From contig NZ_JACOAF010000058.1 in the NCBI RefSeq assembly GCF_014269285.1, forward strand, positions 67,269-131,268: a DNA stretch of 64,000 nt, written 5' to 3'. Below the pieces are notes generated by a model. That model did no database searches, was not told where the DNA came from, and saw nothing but the letters and a program-made list of their open reading frames with translations. Of the stretch, positions 60,556-64,000 are shown one piece after another. Each line of letters begins with the position of its first letter. Within the stretch, counting starts at the first letter, position 1. The DNA is from Rufibacter sediminis. Lineage in GTDB: Bacteria > Bacteroidota > Bacteroidia > Cytophagales > Hymenobacteraceae. Position numbers and translations under genes: made by a program.

Positions 60556-60942
60556 CTAAACGATACGCTGGGGAGGGTGGAAAACAGAGCCTGGAGCTCC
60601 TCCGATGTACCTGGTGGGGACAAAGACGCAAAAGTCCTGCACCCCGTTCAGCAGATAAGCTTGGGCCGAGAACAGAGGTTGATAAAACAGGGGACTTTCT
60701 AACTTGTGTTTCTGGGTTTGGTTTCCAGAAGAGGGAACTTGGCCCTCAGCTGATTCCGCCAGCTTCATCTTTTTCACCAGGTAGCACCGGCCATTACATT
60801 TCAGCTCAGGCTTTGCCTTGTTCACGCACAGGAACTCCGCAATATAATTTCGGTTAGCCTGGAAATTAACGACAATGAAGAAACGGCTGAGCGACTGCGC
60901 TAGCATCACAATAAGAAGCGCTATGGTAAAGGCTCGTTTCAA
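60556..60942 (-). CDS. Small CNGRCYL-motif membrane protein
   Basis: A 128-residue protein with one N-terminal membrane helix (about 5-26), then Cys39 in 'FLCVNKAKPELKCNGRCYLVKKM' pattern with Cys49 and Cys53. I recall a Bacteroidota family with this 'CxNK.KPE..CNGKCYL' block near TonB receptors and copper genes. The Cys triple could bind or deliver a metal. It is the first gene of the co-directional trio; the gap to the TonB receptor is 101 nt. Function is inferred from context only. Confidence 0.8.
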   Translation of the reverse strand: MKRAFTIALLIVMLAQSLSRFFIVVNFQANRNYIAEFLCVNKAKPELKCNGRCYLVKKMKLAESAEGQVPSSGNQTQKHKLESPLFYQPLFSAQAYLLNGVQDFCVFVPTRYIGGAPGSVFHPPQRIV

Positions 60943-61199
60943 AGGCGGTGATTTGACGCAAAGATAGACGAGGATGTTTTCTTTTAACAGTGAATGTTGC
61001 TTTGCTTCTACAGATTAGCATGTGTTTTCAAAAAAGAGCCTCAAAAAGCAGGGGAGATGGTTCATCTCTTCATTAGGCGAAGCTGACTAAATGAGGAAAT
61101 TGTCTTCTCTTATTAAAATCGACTGGCTACGTTCTACTGTTACATTACTATAGATAGGTGTTGAAAAACCTTTACAAGGCTATGACTTAATTAGATTTT

Positions 61200-61238
61200 C
61201 GTTTATAGCCTGTTTTCCGGAAACTGCCCGATTTTGAG
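61200..61238. repeat. Dispersed palindromic element, copy 21 (degenerate)
   Basis: CGTTTATAGCCTGTTTTCC / GGAAACTGCCCGATTTTGAG; the left arm fits the family, the right arm is decayed. Confidence 0.5.
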
Positions 61239-61289
61239 TATGAGCTTCAATCTGTGCCGTTGATCTTTACAGAAATTCTTGGAATGACT

Positions 61290-61353
61290 AACAAAGACAA
61301 CTCCCGCCTAAGCAATAACAGGTCTTATTGCTTAGGCGGGAGTTGTCTTTGTT
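61290..61353 (-). terminator. 29-bp perfect hairpin, probable terminator of the DUF5695 gene
   Basis: Arms 61290-61318 and 61325-61353 are perfect 29-bp complements around a 6-nt loop, the longest perfect hairpin in the window. It lies 79 nt past the stop of the minus-strand gene. Confidence 0.75.
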
Positions 61354-61431
61354 GGCCGCAGAATGAAACTGACTTGCCTGGTGCCAGTATTTCCGTTCTG
61401 CGGCGTGTTTACTTTCTTCTTAGTGGTTTCT

Positions 61432-64000
61432 TTACTTTTTCTGACGGTCGATAATCACTTCTGTTTCTTTGTTGGAAAGGTTGACTTCGTAACCACCTCG
61501 CTGCTTCGTTGCTTTTGTTTTTAAACTATAGGTAGCTCCTCCTTTTGCTTGGCTCGGTTGCTCAGTGGTGAGAAAAGCTGTCGGGGTAAAGGTGTCGGCT
61601 GCATCCAGGGTTATTTTCACCTGACCAGAAGCTGGATGGTAGGCTATCTTTTTCATCTTTCCGGCTTGTAAGGAAACCAACAATCCGGCAGGGGCAATAA
61701 ACGCTGCTGATCTGCCAGCCGTCGTAGGCTGCACTTCCACCCATTTGTTTTTCTCGCTTACATTGCCGCCAAAAGTCACCCAACCGAAGTCAGGGTGTTG
61801 GGTTAAGTAAGTAGCTGAGTTAACCGCATAACCGAAGAAGCCTGGGCCGTAATCTCCGGAATAACTGTCATTGTGTAGGCTGGCTGGGTAGCTGTGGAAG
61901 GCGGCGGGGGCAAAACCCTCTTCGGTGATGTTAGACAGTGTTCCTAAAACGCCACCGTAGCCAACGCGTAGTAAATAGAAATTGTCCGGCTGCCGGCGGT
62001 ACTCGGTCAGCACCGGGATGGCATTCAGGCCGGAGCCATAGTGGTGAATCATCCGCTCCACCCGCGGCAAACCTCCCGCATACAAGAAATCCCAGTAGCG
62101 TCTGGCGTTGCCGTTATACGCCCAGTGAGGCACGGTAGGCATGTAGGCCAGAATGGCGTTCAGGGTCACATCGGCTTTCTCCTCGTACCCGAAAAAGAGC
62201 GACCAGATATATACTTCCTCCTGACCGGTGGAGTCCCAGGGCATTTCGCTCCCGAAAGGGTAGGGAAGGGAAGCCCAGTGAATGGCCCGCTTTTTCATTT
62301 CGGCCTCCAGCAGACCGGCCATTTCACTCTTGCCCTCGGCTTTCAAATCCTTCAGGATCATGTAAAAAATGGTGCCTTCCATTTGCCCGAACTCCGCGTA
62401 ATGCGGGGCCAGGCGAACCATGGCCATGGCTGTTTCATACGCGTTGCTGAGGTACCAGTTCCAGGATTGCGAAGTGACCAGTCCTTTGTGATGGCGGGCC
62501 AACCGGTACAGCACCCAATGCGCCGCTGCTACGTGAGGGTAGTTGTAGGATCGACCTAAGGAATAGGCTTCTTTCTTGGGCCACAAAGACCAGACCTTCA
62601 GATTGGCAGGAATCGTATAGGTCCCCGCGGGCAAAGAGTCAGGCGCGTAATAAAACAGGCTTTTGCGAACCCCGAATTTATTTGGACCTTCTGCCACCTG
62701 TATGCGGCCCCAAAGCGTTTCCTCCACAAACCGCTGGAGCTTGTCTATTTCTGACTTCTTAGGCAGTACAGATTGCTTCATGATGGCCCCCAACCAACTG
62801 CCGGCTCCGGCTTCATCGCTTAGACCAGCTATCCAGACCCTGTTATCCTCCAGCACCTGCTGCTTTTTCTCATTGTCGTAGCTTATGACAGAAGGGCTGC
62901 GGCCAAACCGATCGCCTTCTTTTTCAAACCATTGCTTCGTGGTCAGGAAGTTGCCAAAATCCGAAACAGTTTCTTGTTCGGGCTTGATCATCTTGTAATG
63001 TACTGTTTGTACTAAGCCATCTTCGTACTGAATGGTGACCCTAGCTCTTCCCCATTTCTGACCTTTAACGGCATAGGCTTTCCAGCCGCTTTTAGTAGAG
63101 GGAGCAGCGTTGATGACCAAGGCACCTTCCGGTTCCGTTTTGATGCTCCTGACCTTGCTTTTATAGTTGATAAACAGCTTGCCGTTCACGTCCTGGGGCA
63201 AAACATAGCCTGGGATGCCAACGGCAACAGGGCGATTGTTCTGCAGTAATTTCTTTTCAAGGTTCTGCGGAGTGCCTCCCAGCACAAAGCGAACGCCATA
63301 GCTTTTTGCTTCTCCCGGTTTCAGGGTAACAGACGTAGGCTGATTCCAGGGTTCTGCTTTCTGCCATTCATTTTCTGCATAGGCTTTGCTGTGCACCATC
63401 CATTCATGAAAACCTTCAAAGGCAATTCCTCTTGGCGTAGGATCATCATTCAAGGGATTATATGCCTCAAAAGGAGAATTCCCGTAGGGGAGAACCAGTA
63501 AGGAAGAATCTTTTCCGTGCAGACGGGTAACCTGTAAGTAGCCGGCATCCTGACCAATGTAGGGATCATACAAAACGCTCTGCGCATGGGCTTTTACCAG
63601 ATCTTTCCCTTCCAGAATATTGTTGAAAATCATAGGGATGCCCAGGGCTCCTATTTCCACGGGTGTTGTGGTCCGGTTGGTCAGTTCAAACCGAAGCACC
63701 AGTTGCCCTTGCTCTACCTGCCAAAACCGTTTAATCGTGAGGGGTAGGTCAGCAGGCAAGGTATTGGCCAAATCAGCGGCGGCCAGAATAGTACCTTGTG
63801 CAGCTAAGGGTTGGACCGGCTTTCGCTGCGAAGCCGTTGAAAAGGACTTCCACGGACCTGATTGCCCCTGCCGGATTCGCAGGTTCAAATCTCCCAGGTG
63901 ATACATGCCATTGCTGCCGCGCACTTTCAACCGATCGCCTGGGGTATAATCAAACGCTGGTTCAGATTTGGGATGCAACCCCGCTACGGTTTGGGAAGCT
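61432..64000 (-). CDS. DUF5695-type secreted glycan-active candidate (partial, runs off the window)
   Basis: At least 855 residues are readable; the frame stays open to the window edge, so the N-terminus and any signal peptide are missing. The apparent start near 63978 is only a TTG. The N-terminal part is beta-rich ('PLTIKRFWQVEQGQLVLRFELTNRTTTPVEIGALGIPMIFNN' pattern), the C-terminal half looks like an alpha/alpha toroid ('SYNYPHVAAAHWVLYRLARHHKG', 'WNWYLSNAYETAMAMVRLAP', 'HWAYNGNARRYWDFLYAGG'). I recognise it as the DUF5695 type, which is found in polysaccharide-related loci; catalytic activity is not established. Confidence 0.8.
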   Translation of the reverse strand, partial: ASQTVAGLHPKSEPAFDYTPGDRLKVRGSNGMYHLGDLNLRIRQGQSGPWKSFSTASQRKPVQPLAAQGTILAAADLANTLPADLPLTIKRFWQVEQGQLVLRFELTNRTTTPVEIGALGIPMIFNNILEGKDLVKAHAQSVLYDPYIGQDAGYLQVTRLHGKDSSLLVLPYGNSPFEAYNPLNDDPTPRGIAFEGFHEWMVHSKAYAENEWQKAEPWNQPTSVTLKPGEAKSYGVRFVLGGTPQNLEKKLLQNNRPVAVGIPGYVLPQDVNGKLFINYKSKVRSIKTEPEGALVINAAPSTKSGWKAYAVKGQKWGRARVTIQYEDGLVQTVHYKMIKPEQETVSDFGNFLTTKQWFEKEGDRFGRSPSVISYDNEKKQQVLEDNRVWIAGLSDEAGAGSWLGAIMKQSVLPKKSEIDKLQRFVEETLWGRIQVAEGPNKFGVRKSLFYYAPDSLPAGTYTIPANLKVWSLWPKKEAYSLGRSYNYPHVAAAHWVLYRLARHHKGLVTSQSWNWYLSNAYETAMAMVRLAPHYAEFGQMEGTIFYMILKDLKAEGKSEMAGLLEAEMKKRAIHWASLPYPFGSEMPWDSTGQEEVYIWSLFFGYEEKADVTLNAILAYMPTVPHWAYNGNARRYWDFLYAGGLPRVERMIHHYGSGLNAIPVLTEYRRQPDNFYLLRVGYGGVLGTLSNITEEGFAPAAFHSYPASLHNDSYSGDYGPGFFGYAVNSATYLTQHPDFGWVTFGGNVSEKNKWVEVQPTTAGRSAAFIAPAGLLVSLQAGKMKKIAYHPASGQVKITLDAADTFTPTAFLTTEQPSQAKGGATYSLKTKATKQRGGYEVNLSNKETEVIIDRQKK

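Larger units (their letters stand above)
60943..61431. other. Intergenic region upstream of the CNGRCYL gene
   Basis: 489 bp that should hold the promoter of the metal-type trio. It contains a degenerate palindromic element (61200-61238), a half copy near 61024, and a very long hairpin (61290-61353). No ORF was supported. Confidence 0.6.

Overview
The window looks like chromosome of a Bacteroidota bacterium, order Cytophagales, most likely Hymenobacteraceae (Rufibacter- or Nibribacter-like; the genus is a guess from overall impression, not a search). Reasons: proteins with type IX secretion (T9SS) C-terminal sorting domains, a PorP/SprF partner protein, two TonB-dependent receptors with N-terminal carboxypeptidase-like domains, Bacteroidota promoters of the TTTG-N19/21-TAnnTTTG type, and moderate GC. 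No transposase, integrase, phage gene, rRNA or CRISPR array was seen.

Layout. 0-6.4 kb: mixed single genes (SpoIIAA-like protein, secreted S9 peptidase, transglutaminase-like protein, small lipoprotein, metallo-hydrolase). 6.5-10 kb: divergent pair of glycoside hydrolases (GH2 and GH43). 10.3-14 kb: T9SS pair (PorP/SprF plus a CHU_C-domain adhesin). 14.8-24.1 kb: housekeeping genes (phosphohexomutase, 4-hydroxyphenylpyruvate dioxygenase, trpS, alpha/beta hydrolase, queuosine-precursor transporter, RNase Z, STAS protein, purC). 24.2-31.6 kb: aspartate-family amino acid block. A plus-strand metY-metX-hom operon sits behind a promoter, a SAM-I riboswitch and a 47-codon leader ORF ending in four consecutive Cys codons; lysC-lysA converge on it. 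31.7-37 kb: a 1775-aa T9SS repeat protein. 37.3-42.7 kb: biotin operon bioB-bioF-bioD-bioA plus a ketoacyl synthase. 43.5-48.5 kb: MORN-like YwqK protein, thiolase, BatB/BatC-like pair. 48.7-49.4 kb: tRNA-Ser, tRNA-Pro, tRNA-Arg and a 3' tRNA fragment. 49.6-56.5 kb: TPR/HTH regulator, TonB receptor, acidic lipoprotein, beta-propeller phytase. 56.8-60.9 kb: a co-directional trio (small CNGRCYL protein, TonB receptor, Asp-box lipoprotein with a CQCC cluster) that looks like a metal-acquisition unit. 61.4 kb to the end: a DUF5695-type protein cut by the window edge.

The most unusual signals are (1) the stacked SAM riboswitch and Cys-run leader peptide in front of the methionine operon, (2) a dispersed palindrome of about 36-40 bp found some 22 times here, mostly just 3' of genes, with one copy lying in frame inside bioF and another supplying the C-terminus of a hydrolase, and (3) the putative metal-uptake trio. 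Many gene ends also carry perfect inverted repeats of 17-29 bp that probably act as terminators.
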